Below, one piece after another: positions 11,745-22,082 of a stretch of 64,000 nucleotides of DNA (the stretch's first letter is position 1; each line of letters starts with the position of its first letter). This stretch comes from Berberis thunbergii. Its lineage: Eukaryota > Streptophyta > Magnoliopsida > Ranunculales > Berberidaceae. The position numbers and the translations under genes are program-made. The DNA is taken from positions 97,116 to 161,115 of the forward strand of contig QNQO01002037.1 of NCBI GenBank assembly GCA_003290165.1, in the 5' to 3' direction. The notes under the pieces were generated by a model. That model did not search any database. It had not been told where the DNA came from and was given only the letters and a program-made list of their open reading frames with translations.

Positions 11745-12039
11745 TACTAACAAACTGTCATTACGTTAAGGTTGCATGTGATGTACCTCTCTGGGCAACA
11801 ATTGGTGGACAGGATGTGGATCAGCTTCCCTCAGCTTCCACGTGCTATAATACACTTAAGGTACTAACAGATCGCTTTCCTTCTACTGAATTAATGTTGG
11901 GTTACAGCTTTAGCTCATTCTTTTTAAATATTTAGTGTGTATTTTGGTATCGCAGCTTCCAACATACAGATGTGCAAGCACATTAAGGACAAAGCTTCTG
12001 TACGCAATCAATGCTAATGCAGGACTTGAGCTTTCTTAA
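11745..12039 (+). pseudogene. UPL7: UPL7-like HECT ubiquitin ligase, last two exons only
   Basis: Two exons are readable. The first runs to 11860 and encodes [20 protein letters not shown] then [12 protein letters not shown]. The second, 11956-12039, encodes LPTYRCASTLRTKLLYAINA and ends NAGLELS-stop. The intron between them, 11861-11955, has GT and AG ends. TCYN holds the cysteine that accepts ubiquitin in HECT E3 ligases, and the block matches the C-terminus of plant UPL7, which transfers ubiquitin to substrate proteins. Everything upstream is missing; a LINE abuts the 5' side. The piece retains good splice sites and an intact frame, so loss may be recent, or the rest of the gene may lie elsewhere. 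UPL6 is a less likely match. Confidence 0.85.
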
Positions 12040-12750
12040 AAGACATGGTCTTTGCTGCTGATCCTGGTATCACCAATTTTATATCGAATTTTTTATGTAT
12101 ATATTTGAAACGCGAAATGTGAACTTCAGAGTGCAATTTTCTATGCAATACTAGGTAGGCATGATCCATTTACTCATTCATATCTATCGTGTCTGATATT
12201 CTCCCATCCAAGGTTGTTTGAGATGGTGTCTTTACAAGGAAAACCATGCCTCACAACTAAAAGGCTACAACCTGCAAGTGCTCATAGTTTTCACTTGCCT
12301 CATTACTATTGTCATTTTTGGCATCAGTCTTGCCTTTCATCTACATACTAACTTAAACACTTGCAACTCTTGGATCTATCGCAAGTCCAAATCATGTAGC
12401 TGGATGAGTATTTTCAATAACAATAACGCGGGTAGTTGCCTAGGCAATGACCCACTAGGGAGTCTCGTACATTCATCTGTCCTCTATCAAGTTTCAACAA
12501 ATACTCTACATACTACATGCTGATGAAAAAGAATGAGCATGCATATACTCTTTATTCATATATATATAAATCAACATTGCCAAATTCTCACATGGAAACT
12601 TTATACAACCCTCGTTACATATCACACTAAATATTGAAACAACCAAACTCTCCAACTATTCAAACCACCAAATCAACCTGTATATTCTATATAGCTCCTA
12701 TACTAAGAATAGCAACAGCAGAATGAAATTGAATTTGATGGCACGTCCAT
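12040..12750. other. Presumed 3' UTR and spacer between convergent gene ends
   Basis: AT-rich sequence between the UPL7-like stop at 12039 and the GDSL stop at 12753. A 101-codon open frame at 12218-12523 has no recognised family and is probably chance. Confidence 0.5.
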
Positions 12751-12752
12751 GT

Positions 12753-13420
12753 CTAAGTGATAAGGTCAATGCCTTGGATGAGAAGATTGTCAGCCAAAAT
12801 TTTGTTCGCAGCCTCTGATGGGTGGAATCCGTCCCAGAATACATACTCTGTTGCATTATTGCATGTCCCTATGGACTTGGAATTGCAAAGCAGTGATGTC
12901 TCAATTGTCCCTGTCCCACAACACGCTTTCCTTGCCTCAAAAAATCCTGCAACATCGCATTAATAACCCCAAGCGTAAATCAATCACCTATAGAGGCATC
13001 ATACGAAGCTACTAACAACATTGAGATGTTTCATTTTTTTTCTTATGTAAAGTCAATGGCCTAGGCTGATAAATTGAACCGTTATGCAGAGAAAATGAAG
13101 AAGACAAACATACCATTGTCAGAAGGCTTATTGATAAGATCTAGGAGAGACTGATAGATGTCAAAGACCACCATTTTGAGGCCGGAGAGTCTACTCGTCA
13201 ATGTCTGAGACGTGGCATTTAGCTTGTTATTGAATGATATGGCTGCTTGGTTTAACTTCGTTATGCACTGGTTTTCATCATCACTGAACAGGGTGATGGC
13301 TGCTGGTAAGCATCCCAGTGGTGGTAATGTTGTTATTCCAATCCTCCTTGCGCCTAGTTGATACAAGTTCTGTTGAAAAATTGTCATGCTTGTGTCATAA
13401 TACTTCGAAATAGTTTTGTT
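12753..13420 (-). pseudogene. GDSL esterase/lipase, last two exons only
   Basis: The 3' exon (12946-12753) encodes FFEARKACCGTGTIETSLLC and WDGFHPSEAANKILADNLL and ends at a TAG. WDGFHPSEAAN carries the catalytic Asp and His of block V. The preceding exon (about 13420-13114) encodes QNLYQLGARRIGITTLPPLG and CLPAAITLFSDDENQC, then ends DLINKPSDN. The intron, 13113-12947, has GT-AG ends and keeps phase. The family hydrolyses lipid or acyl esters and is usually secreted. The N-terminal exons with the catalytic GDS serine block and the signal peptide are absent from the next kilobase upstream. The remaining frame is clean, so this is a truncated copy, not a heavily mutated one. Confidence 0.88.
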
Positions 13421-13814
13421 CTGGGGGTCACATGAAGACTATGGAATTGATACTTGTGACTGTACGTGTTATCGACAATTATTTCATGTTACCCTTATAT
13501 GGCCGCCGCATGATGTCAGAATAAACAAATTATTGACTATAAGAGATTCAGATAGAGTGACTATAAGCCAATTATGAAATCCAAGAATGATAAAAATCAA
13601 ACCTTTATGAGTTTTCCTTGTTAGGGGGCAAAAAATGGCTGGACCCAATCCAGATAGAGTGGAAATAAAGCCATAGACAGAGAAAAACCATAATCAAAGT
13701 AAGCACCCAAGGCTGATCAAAACGACCCCAATCAAGAAGATCACCGTCCCACATAGCATCAAAGTGAGAGAAACACCAAGAAGAATGGAAGAGAACCCAG
13801 CTGGAGTCAGCTGC
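13421..13814. other. No recognised gene
   Basis: Sequence upstream of the GDSL remnant. Neither the missing GDSL exons nor another family is visible. Confidence 0.4.
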
Positions 13815-13873
13815 TCAAACACCACTAAAATGAACATAACCTTGGATTTGCCATCCTTTGTAGCCCAATTCTA

Positions 13874-14149
13874 TTTTTTTTTTTTTTTTTTGGAACGTGA
13901 GCAGGATTTAAAAAAACCCCTTAACCTCTATATTAATCAAAAATAAGAAAATTCAAATAAAATCTCTCTTCAGAGAGAGAAACACCACGACAAGGCTTTA
14001 CTAATCTCACGATTTACGAACATTGGTAAGTTAATTACCTTTTTTTTCTTTGATGTGGAAACAAATAGCTCATCATCTATACTTTTTATTCATTTTCTTA
14101 GCTCTAGTAGATCTTCGAGGACAGAGGCTGAAGTCTTGGGTGCAACTCT
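13874..14149 (-). mobile_element. Short A-tailed retro-insert (truncated LINE-like), copy A
   Basis: On the minus strand it ends in a poly(A) tail, seen as T17 near 13874. It is flanked by an imperfect direct repeat, TTGTAGCCCAATTCTATT (about 13858-13875) and TTGTAGCCAATTCTATT (about 14150-14166). This fits a 5'-truncated non-LTR insertion with a target duplication of about 18 bp. The same insertion is in copy B, so it predates the block duplication. Confidence 0.65.
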
Positions 14150-14333
14150 TTGTAGCCAATTCTATTGCAACATATTCACTAGAAGGACTTGACTCATATT
14201 CTTCTTCAGAATCCGACTTTTCTCGGACTCAATATAGTTTCTATTCGAATGTTCTCCTTTTTCCATGAGGCCTTTGCCAACATGAGATCTTCCTTTACTA
14301 CATCCATGCCTTCTCTCTCAATAGCTTCTTTCA

Positions 14334-14336
14334 AGA
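14334..14336. repeat. Left 3-bp target duplication of the CACTA element (AGA, from ATA)
   Basis: The empty site in copy B reads TTTCAATATAGTGC. Here the left flank is TTTCAAGA and the right flank starts ATA, so the target was ATA and the left copy has one change. Confidence 0.65.
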
Positions 14337-14384
14337 CACGACAAAAAAAATTGAAATCAACAACGGCTAAAAACCGTTGCTGAT

Positions 14385-14985
14385 TGAGCTAAAACCGTAG
14401 CTAAAAGGCATCAGCGACGACACAATAACCGTCGCAATCCCGTAGCTACAATTATCGTCGTTATTTGAATCATCGACGGCAAAATAGCCGTGAGCCGTCG
14501 CTTAGTCCCGAATATAAATAACCATTAGCGACGACTTCCTGCCATGGCTAAATGGTATTTAAAAAATTATTTTAATGTTAGCGATGGCATTAATTTTACC
14601 GTGGCTAATTGAATTTTTTTTTAAATTTAACATTATTTTTATAATAGCGACGACATTGTGCCGTGGCTAAATGTTATTTAAAAAAAATATTTTAATGTTA
14701 GAGACGGCATTTTACCATGGCTAATTGATTTTTTTTTTAAAAATTTAACATTATTTTTATATTAGCGACGGCATTGTGCTGTGGCTAAATGGTATTTAAA
14801 AAAATTATTTTAATATTAGCGACGGCATTTTGCCGTGGCTAATTGATTTTTTAAAAAAATTTAACATTATTTTTTATTTTAGCGATGGCATTTTGCCGTG
14901 GCTAAATGGTTTTTTAAAAAAAAATTTACATTATTTTTACATTAGCGACGACACAATGTCGTCGCTAAATGGTTTTTAAAAAATA
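14385..14985. repeat. Left subterminal palindromic repeats of the CACTA element
   Basis: About eight degenerate copies of a unit containing TTAGCGACGGCA...TGCCGTGGCTAA separated by A/T tracts, spaced roughly every 60-65 bp. They match the right subterminal set at 18480-19175. Confidence 0.8.
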
Positions 14986-14997
14986 TATATATATTTT

Positions 14998-15205
14998 CGA
15001 TCTATAGAATATCGGAGATCTCTCCGATATCTGAGATTTCAGATCTCCGAGAACTCAGATATTTGAGATTCTCCGAGATCAGAGATCTCAGATTTTCGAG
15101 ATCTCAGGTCTCAGATCTCCGAGATCAGAGATATCAGAGATCTCAGATCTCCGAGATCAGAGATATCAGAGATCTCAGATCTCCGAGATCTCAGATCTTC
15201 GAGAG
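14998..15205. repeat. GATCTCAGATCTCCGA simple-sequence cluster
   Basis: Short overlapping units GAGATCAGAGATATCAGA and AGATCTCCGAGATC repeat almost without interruption. The open frames across it are low-complexity artefacts. Confidence 0.8.
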
Positions 15206-15355
15206 AGAGGCGGCCGGGATCGGTGTCGAGGAAGCGGCGGACTTCTCCTCTGTGGGTTTCTTCTCTGGAGGTTGAGAGAAAAAAAAAATTTTGAGAGAAA
15301 ATTTTTGTTTAAGTTGGTTTGTAGAAAAAATTGAAATTTATATAGAGAAAGGTAA

Positions 15356-15480
15356 TTGAAGGGGATTGGTTGTGTTAGTTTCACGCGGATCGATGACGTG
15401 ATTTGGTTTAGTGCGTTGGATTGAGCTAAATTTTTTGGTGTTATTAACGGTTGAGATGAGATTTCACGTGGATCGGTGAT
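15356..15480. repeat. 125-bp direct repeat, copy 1
   Basis: TGGTTGTGTTAGTTTCACGC and the following GGATCGATGACGTGATTTGG recur with few changes at 18045-18160. The two copies bracket the middle repeat block and the GATCT array inside the CACTA element. Confidence 0.8.
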
Positions 15481-15489
15481 ATTTTTTTT

Positions 15490-16365
15490 AAAAACCAATT
15501 AGCGACGGTTTTCTGCCGTCGCTAATATTAAAAATAAAAACCAATTAGCCACGAAAAATTTGCCGTCGCCAATCTGTTTAGTGTTTTTTTTTTAAAAAAC
15601 CAATTAGCGACAGTTGTTTGCCGTAGCTAATATAAAAAATTAAAACCAATTAGCCACGGCAAATTTGCCGTCGTTAATCTCTTTAGTGTTAAATTTTTTT
15701 TTTTTTAAAACCAATCTCTTTAGTGTTAAATTTTTTTAAAAAAACCAATTAGCGATGGTTTTTTACCGTTGCTAATATAAAAAATAAAAACCAATTAGCC
15801 ACGGCAAATTTTCCATCGCTAATCTCTTTAGTGTTTTTTTTTAAATTAGCGACGGTGTTTCGCCGTCGCTAATATAAAAAATAAAAACCAATTAGCCACG
15901 GCAAATTTGCCGTCGCCAATCTCTTTAGTGTTTTTTTTAAAACCAATTAGCGACGGTTGTTTGTCGTCGCTAATATAAAAAATTAAAACCAATTAGCCAC
16001 GGCAAATTTGCCGTCGCTAATCTCTTTAGTGTTAAATTTTTTTTTTAAAAAACCAATCTCTTTAGAGTTAATTTTTTTTTAAAAACCAATTAGCGACGAT
16101 TTTTTGCCGTCTCTAATATAAAAAATAAAAACCAATTAGCCACGGCAAATTAGCCGTCGCTAATCTCTTTAGTGTTTTAAAAAAAAAAACAATTAGCAAC
16201 GGTGTTTCGCCGGCGCTAATATAAAAAATAAAAACCAATTAGCCACGACAAATTTGCCATGGCTAATCTCTTTAGTGTTAAATATTTTTTTTTAAACCAA
16301 TTAGCCACGGCAATTTGCTGTGGCTAATCTCTTTAGTGTTTATTTTTTTGTTTTTGTTAAAACCA
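15490..16365. repeat. Middle array of TTAGCGACGG palindromes
   Basis: Roughly seven units of about 90-130 bp, each with ACCAATTAGCGACGG, CCGTCGCTAATATAAAAAAT, AATTAGCCACGGCAAATTTG and TCTCTTTAGTGTT. The array lies in the centre and not at an end, so these motifs were amplified away from the terminus. Confidence 0.8.
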
Positions 16366-16369
16366 ATTA

Positions 16370-18035
16370 GTCTTTGATCTGATCTGATCTTTTTAGATCT
16401 TATTTGATCTGACCTTCTTTGATTTTCTTTGATCTGATCTTCTTTGATCTGATATTCTTTGATCTGATCTGATCTTCTTTGATCTTTTATGATATTTTTT
16501 TATCTGATCTGATTTTTTTCTTTGATATGATCTTCTTTGATATTCTTAGATCTTCTTTGATATTCTTTGATTTGATCTGATCTTCTTTGAACTTTTTTTA
16601 TTTTCTTTGATCTGATCTGATCTTCTTTGATATGATCTTCTTTGATCTTCTATAATCTTTTTTGATATGATCTGATCTTTTTTTTCTTTGATATGATCTT
16701 CTTTGATATTCTTAGATTTGATCTGATCTTCTTTAATATTGTTAGATCTTCTTTGATTTGATCTGATCTGATCTGATCCGATCTTCTTCGATCTGATCTG
16801 ATCTTCTTTTATCTTATTTGATATTCTTTGATCTGATCTTCTTTGAACTTCTTTGATCTTCTTTGATTTTCTTTGATCTGATCTGATCTTTTTTTATCTG
16901 ATCTTCTTTGGTCTTATTTGATATGATCTGATCTGATCTGATCTTATTTGATCTTCTATGATCTGATCTTATTTGATATTTTGTGCTCTTCTTCGGTCTT
17001 CTTTGAACTTCTTCGATCTTCTTTGATATTCTTTGATCTGATCTTCTTTGAACTTTTTTGATCTTCTTTGAACTTCTTTGATTTTCTTTGATCTGATCTT
17101 CTCTTCTTTGATCTGATCTGGTTTTCTTTGATTTTCTTTGATCTGATTTGATATTCTTTGATCTTCTTTGATTTCCTTTGATCTTCTTTGATCTGATTTT
17201 TTTTTATCTGTTCTTCTTTGGTCTTCTTTGATTTTCTTTAATCTGATCTGATCTGATATTTTTTATCTGATCTTCTTTGGTCTTCTTTGATCTGATCTTA
17301 TTTGATCTTCTTTGATATGATATGATCTTATTTGATATTCTGTGATCTTCTTTAAACTTCTTCGATCTTCTTTGATATTCTTTGATATGATCTTCTTTGA
17401 TCTTCTTTGATCTTCTTTGATTTTCTTTGATCTTTTTTTATTTGATCTGGTTTTCTTTGATTTTCTTTGATCTGATCTGATCTTCTTTGAACTTCTTTGA
17501 TCTTCTTTGATTTTCTTTGATTTTCTTTGATTTGATTTGATCTGATCTTCTTTGATCTGATCTTTTTTTATCTGATCTTCTTTGGTCTTCGTTGATCTTA
17601 TTTGATCTGATATTCTTTGATCTGATCTTATTTGATCTGATCTGATCTTATTTGATCTTTGATATGATCTTCTTTGATCTGATCTGATCTTATTTGATAT
17701 TCTGTGATCTTCTTTGAACTTCTTCGATCTTCTTTGATATTCTTTGATCTGATATTCTTTTATCTTCTCTGATCTTCTTTGATCTTCTTTGAACTTCTTT
17801 GATTTTCTTTGATCTTGTTTGATCTGATCTGATCTTCTTTGACTGTGATATGGTTTTCTTTGATCTTCTTTGATCTGATATGATCTTCTTTGATCTGATC
17901 TGATATTCTTTGATCTTCTTCTTCGATCTTGATCAAGATCTTATCTTCTTTTTCGATCATGATCATATCTCATCTTCTTATTCGATCTTGATCATATCTT
18001 CTTATTCGATCTTGATCTTGATCATATCTTCTTTT
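16370..18035. repeat. About 1.6-kb GATCT/CTTCTTTGATCT array
   Basis: Irregular array built from GATCTGATCT and TTCTTTGATCTTCTTTGAT. GATC recurs every 5-15 bp. The strand bias is pyrimidine-rich on the plus strand. Open frames on either strand are pure simple repeat, for example lysine/glutamate/isoleucine on the minus strand. No coding or structural RNA role is visible. Confidence 0.9.
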
Positions 18036-18044
18036 TCGAAGGGG

Positions 18045-18160
18045 AATGGTTGTGTTAGTTTCACGCGGATCGGTGACGTGGTTTGGTTTAGTGCGCTGGA
18101 TTGAGCAAAATTTTTGGGTGTTATTGATGGTTGATATGAAGTTTCACGCGGATCGGTTAA
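18045..18160. repeat. 125-bp direct repeat, copy 2
   Basis: Second copy of 15356-15480, with GTTTCACGCGGATCGGTGAC and TTTAGTGCGCTGGATTGAGC. Confidence 0.8.
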
Positions 18161-18540
18161 TTTTTTTTCCAAGAGCAACCACTGATAATACCAATGAGTG
18201 AATGACTCTGTTCAAGAAATCTTGACTGATTTAATATACATAGAAGTCGTAAAGAAAAAACAATTTAGGGGGATTGGAACATGTTCTAAAGTTGAAAGCA
18301 GTTAAAAAAAATAAAAAAAAATAAAGTCGCAAAAAAAAAAACAAGCAGCTTGGAGTATGTTTCAAAGTTGAAATAAATAAATAATAAAAAATTTCCATTG
18401 CTATGATTTGAAACCGGGTTGGACATCAATAGGTTGGTGGTAATTTTGTCCAGTTTATATATATATATAATTTTTTTTAAAAAAATTAGCTACGGTATCA
18501 CACTGCCGTCGCTAAGATAAAAATATTAATATAAAAATGT

Positions 18541-18610
18541 TTCATTGGCGGGATTCGAACCCGGGTCAGCTGGGTGAAAGACAAGTTTCTAACCAGGCTG
18601 GACAACAATG
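18541..18610 (-). pseudogene. tRNA-Glu(UUC)-like sequence
   Basis: On the minus strand: CATTGTTGTCCAGCCTGGTT as acceptor and D-arm, CTTTCAC as anticodon loop with UUC, and GACCCGGGTTCGAATCCCGC as a perfect T-arm (box B). The acceptor stem pairs only in part and the anticodon stem is weakened, so it is probably a pseudogene or a tRNA-derived insertion. A poorer partial copy lies near 18395-18450. Confidence 0.6.
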
Positions 18611-18632
18611 TGTCGATGGTGATTTTATTCAG

Positions 18633-18634
<2 letters not shown>

Positions 18635-18682
<48 letters not shown>
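18635..18682. repeat. TA microsatellite
   Basis: About 24 uninterrupted TA units between the tRNA-like sequence and the right subterminal repeats. It is likely to be length-polymorphic. Confidence 0.9.
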
Positions 18683-18685
<3 letters not shown>

Positions 18686-19261
18686 ATTTATGTTATATAA
18701 TTTTTTTTTAAAAAAGAATTAGCTACGGTAGAGAACCGTGGCTAACAAATTTTTTTTAAAAAACTTAGCAACGGCCCTTGTGCCGTCGCTAGACTGGTTT
18801 TTTTTTTTTTTTTTCTTAAACTCTTAGCTACGGTATACAACCGTGGCTAACAAAATATTTTTGTACAATAGTAGCCACGGTCCTGGAGCTGTCGCTAATA
18901 TGTTTTTAAATATTTTAATTTTTTTTAAAACTAGTAGCTACGGTATTCTACCGTGGCTAACAATTTTTTTAGATTATAGCGACGGCAAGTATACCGTTGC
19001 TAATACGAGTTTTAGCGACAGTTATATGCCGTCGCAAAATATCTAGCGACGGTTTTTTTAGTTTTTTTACTTAAACCGTATAAGAAACAGTAGCGACGAT
19101 TTTATTCCGTCACTAATCATTTAAGTAGTGACGGTTTTATGAAACCGTCGCTAATTTCCGTAGCTAATGAAGCTTTTTTTTTGTAGTGATACAGTGCTTT
19201 GCAATTGCATCACTGGAACAAAGCTCCATAAACAAGAAAATTCAAAGTAAGCCAGTCCAAA

Positions 19262-19700
19262 TTAATGAAAAGAGGTGTGGCGAGGCAAAAGCGGGTAAGT
19301 GAGTAACCTTTGTGTTTGAGAACAAAGTAAGCTAGTCCGAATTATACACAACATGGTCAAGAGGTTCAAAAATATTAGCGAAAGCAATACGTTGGTTAGA
19401 CCATGTAAGAATAGGACCAGAAAAACCAAAATAAAAAAGATTAAACTTATTAAGCAAATTTGGGATATCAGATAGTCGTGTTTGGGTAAGAGGGGTACTA
19501 CCACGTTTTTCACTTGAGTGGCCAAGCCTCTTGAAATTTCCACTAGCGATCCACAACATGCCCATGGCTTGCATCGCGTTGGTGGATATGTTAGTGAGTT
19601 CTTCCCACATGCTGAGCCGCCGTTGAAGTCTGAGGCCGAGCAGCATAGATCCCGCAAATGAGTCATGTTTTCGGATTCAGATAGATGTGGACAATATCAT
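19262..19700 (-). pseudogene. LINE endonuclease fragment, copy A
   Basis: The minus-strand frame contains WEELTNIS, WIASGNFKRLGHSSEKRG, LTQTRLSDIPNLLNK and FSGPILTWSNQRIAFANIFE. These match the distal part of the apurinic endonuclease domain of plant L1 ORF2 proteins (GDFN, EKrGG, GpkfTWsN and LDR blocks). The usual GDFN is SGNF here and LDR is LDH, so catalytic positions are altered. It is only about 130 residues long, and frames shift within it. Confidence 0.65.
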
Positions 19701-20358
19701 GTGCAACTCTCCCAAAAATATTGAAGGGTTTAATCTCACATTGTTGCATGAGGAACCGTTACAAATAATGAAATGCCAAGTTAGCAAACCAAAACATCTA
19801 ATAGCGGAGCCAACAAATTTACATTGTTCGATAAACTCACCAATGTCCACGGGGCAAAGAGTATATATTCACTATCGAGATCGAAAAATAAAAATAAAGA
19901 TAGAGTCTCTTACACAACGTTAATGACATTAAACATATACATGTCTAAGTGACACCACATATATAAAAATCCAAGCTTCCATCACCCCCAGTCTCCTCTT
20001 CTTCTCGTCTTTTGCAATGTGTGTATGGGAAGAGAGAACAAACTTCTCTTCCCCCTTGTTTCTTCTTCATATCAAACAAAAAAATCAACATCCCAACTAG
20101 CAAGTCCCCCCGGCAAACTTGGAAACCTACAGCTGGAAATAGGAAGTGGAGGATTTATGGATAGGGAAATACAAACCGCAATATTTCTTTTCAGAGTTGA
20201 ACTTTTGAAACCTAGATCTGGAAATGGGAAAAGGAGCATGTTGTTGGTGGCTTGGTTGATTCATCAGGTCGGCTTTGTGTGACCTCTTCTCTTTTGGTTT
20301 ATTATTTCTTTTCTTTTCTTGCCTTCTAATTATCTTTTGATTCAAATCAGATTTGACA

Positions 20359-20790
20359 ATGAAGAAGGAAAAGTTGGGATTTACAAAAGTTGACCTCCCA
20401 GAAGTTCTCATCTACGAGGTACTACTCAGACTCCCAGCAGAGTCTTGTATGCAAACAGTGGTTCCTATGGATCACTAGTTCTGATTTCGTTAAGCAAAAT
20501 CTTTCTCTTGTTTTAAAGAAACCTCAACGCGATTTCATATTCCGAATCAACCAAATAAACATTGTCCAGGACAAACACTTGTGTATCGACAATGTAAGTG
20601 AACAAGAACAGTGGAATGAGGTAAGATTCGAAATTGGAGCCATTGTTTCGGAGGAATTGTCACATATTACAAGAATCGTCCACGGCACACTGGATGAGTC
20701 TTGACGGTTACGTGGATGTTAAAAGATATGACGGAGGAGAACCTTTCATCAATGGGCAAGCTGTTCCTATGATCCTGATTCCTGAGTCAT
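20359..20790 (+). pseudogene. F-box protein fragment, frameshifted
   Basis: From the ATG at 20359 the frame reads KVDLPEVLIYEVLLRLPAES, the first helix of a plant F-box, then hits a stop at about 20476. In the next frame QSLVCKQWFLWITSSDFVKQ continues the F-box (normally KSLxxCKxVCKxW...ISSxxF), followed by NLSLVLKKPQRDFIFRIN, to a stop at 20704. Thus a short deletion with a frameshift lies near 20430-20440. F-box proteins dock substrates on SCF ubiquitin ligases. The downstream FBA or kelch part is not recognisable, and the copy looks non-functional. Confidence 0.7.
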
Positions 20791-22080
20791 GAGTGGTTGA
20801 TAAAAGTAAGAATTCAAGGGCTAATGAACCAGCAAGAACAGTAAAATGCTCCCAACAGTGCACCTGTTAGGATTACAAGTCAGTAGAACTTAGAAGTACT
20901 CATGACTGACTAAGCAAAAAGAGGTTGCAAAATTGGATTTAGCAATAAAAATATGATTAGTGGTGTAATTATAAAAAAATAAAAAAAGGTTATCTCAGGT
21001 CTCAACCAATAAAAATCATCCATTTATTTTTTCCAACACAATTGTCTTAGCCATGCTAAAAGAAGCTGGTTTTCTTCTTTTTAGCCATGTAGAAAGGGTT
21101 CTGAGGAATATATCGACTTCCAGACAAAAGATTTAGGTGGCCTATCTTTCAAGCGCGGGCAATTCAGTTCTTACAAGAGCAAGGTTTCATATCCTCATTG
21201 GAAGGATATTCAAAGCTTCAAACCACCCAGCTGTCTGGGTTTAGAAAGACTCCTATTTGCAAATGTGAAGAGCCTTACCATTCTCGACCGACGCCATTCA
21301 CCCAAAGGTCCTATTCAGCTGATCTAATTAATCAATTACTGATATTAGGAGGAGGAAAGTCATCTTGGTATTTCCATTGGTCACAACTTTTCATATATAA
21401 CTATGTGACCTACTGCAAGAGCACTCTCTCTTTTCAACCTAGCAAGTTCTGAGCCTACATTACTGATTACTTGATTGTCAGTTAGGAACCGAAGGTGGGA
21501 AGTTTTTTTTTTTTTTTTTTTTTTTTGTAGAGAAGAGAAGTTCCAATAAATTTACCAAAAGTTTTGTGCCCATAATATTACTGAGCGAGGTTGAACATTT
21601 GAATAGAAAAAGATGGAAGATTTTTCAAAATTGACCCTTTAGCCAAAGCCGGAGCAATAAGCTTCCAATGATCTTTAAGATTATGTGCTTCAACTAAGCA
21701 TTATTTTGGAAAATTAATGGTCAAGTTGTTCATGTACAAAAAGTGACTCATGGAAGGTCTAGTCTAAACCAGTAGTTTCTATGATGAAATCTTCAAAATT
21801 GAGTGCATACCGAATTCAACTTTTCCAAACTATTAACCTGAATATAACATAACCATTGATGATTCTTTACTTAGATGACCTAATAAACATTTTGCACATA
21901 TGACAGAGCTTACTAGGCACGCGTTGCTTCCTAAGGACGGATGAAAAGTGTCCAACTAAAACATCCCTTCATTTGTACAAACACCATTTGTTTCAGTATC
22001 AAAGGCAGCACATGCTCACGTGCTCTGCACGTGAGTGGACCGTTAAATAGAGAACTTCAAACAATTTTCCTTCAAACCTA
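20791..22080. other. No recognised gene; one T23 homopolymer
   Basis: An 84-codon open frame at 21198-21452 has no recognised family. A T run of about 23 at 21504-21526 might be the tail of a minus-strand retroelement, but I cannot define the element. Confidence 0.4.
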
Positions 22081-22082
22081 GG

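Larger units (their letters stand above)
18480..19175. repeat. Right subterminal palindromic repeats of the CACTA element
   Basis: Repeated TTAGCTACGGTA...ACCGTGGCTAACAA and TAGCGACGG...CCGTCGCTAAT units ending next to the right terminus. They are inverted equivalents of the left set. Confidence 0.8.
14337..19188. mobile_element. Non-autonomous CACTA (En/Spm-type) transposon, 4852 bp
   Basis: The left end is CACGACAAAAAAAA, one change from CACTACAAAAAAAA. The right end is TTTTTTTTGTAGTG, which is CACTACAAAAAAAA inverted. The empty site in copy B near 26367 shows exactly what was inserted and gives the 3-bp target duplication typical of CACTA elements. Both ends carry many palindromic copies of TTAGCGACGG...CCGTCGCTAA, as expected for subterminal transposase-binding repeats. 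No transposase frame is present, so movement would need a protein supplied in trans. The interior is unusual: direct repeats, a 1.6-kb GATCT array, a tRNA-like sequence and a TA microsatellite. Confidence 0.9.
13815..20110. repeat. Duplicated block, copy A (split by a CACTA element)
   Basis: Homologous to 25853-27535 from TCAAACACCACTAAAATG to AATCAACATCCCAACTAGC, apart from the inserted CACTA element at 14337-19188. Within it are a short A-tailed retro-insert and a LINE endonuclease fragment, both on the minus strand. Compared with copy B it lacks about 235 bp near 20075. Confidence 0.85.

Noticed and set aside
14385..16365. CRISPR-like array (regular short repeats)
   Set aside because: The repeats are palindromic subterminal motifs with A/T spacers in a plant CACTA element, and spacers are not unique sequences of constant length.
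17760..18104. Coding sequence in the GATCT array
   Set aside because: The frames encode only simple repeats (lysine, glutamate and isoleucine, or serine, phenylalanine and isoleucine) and arise from the array.
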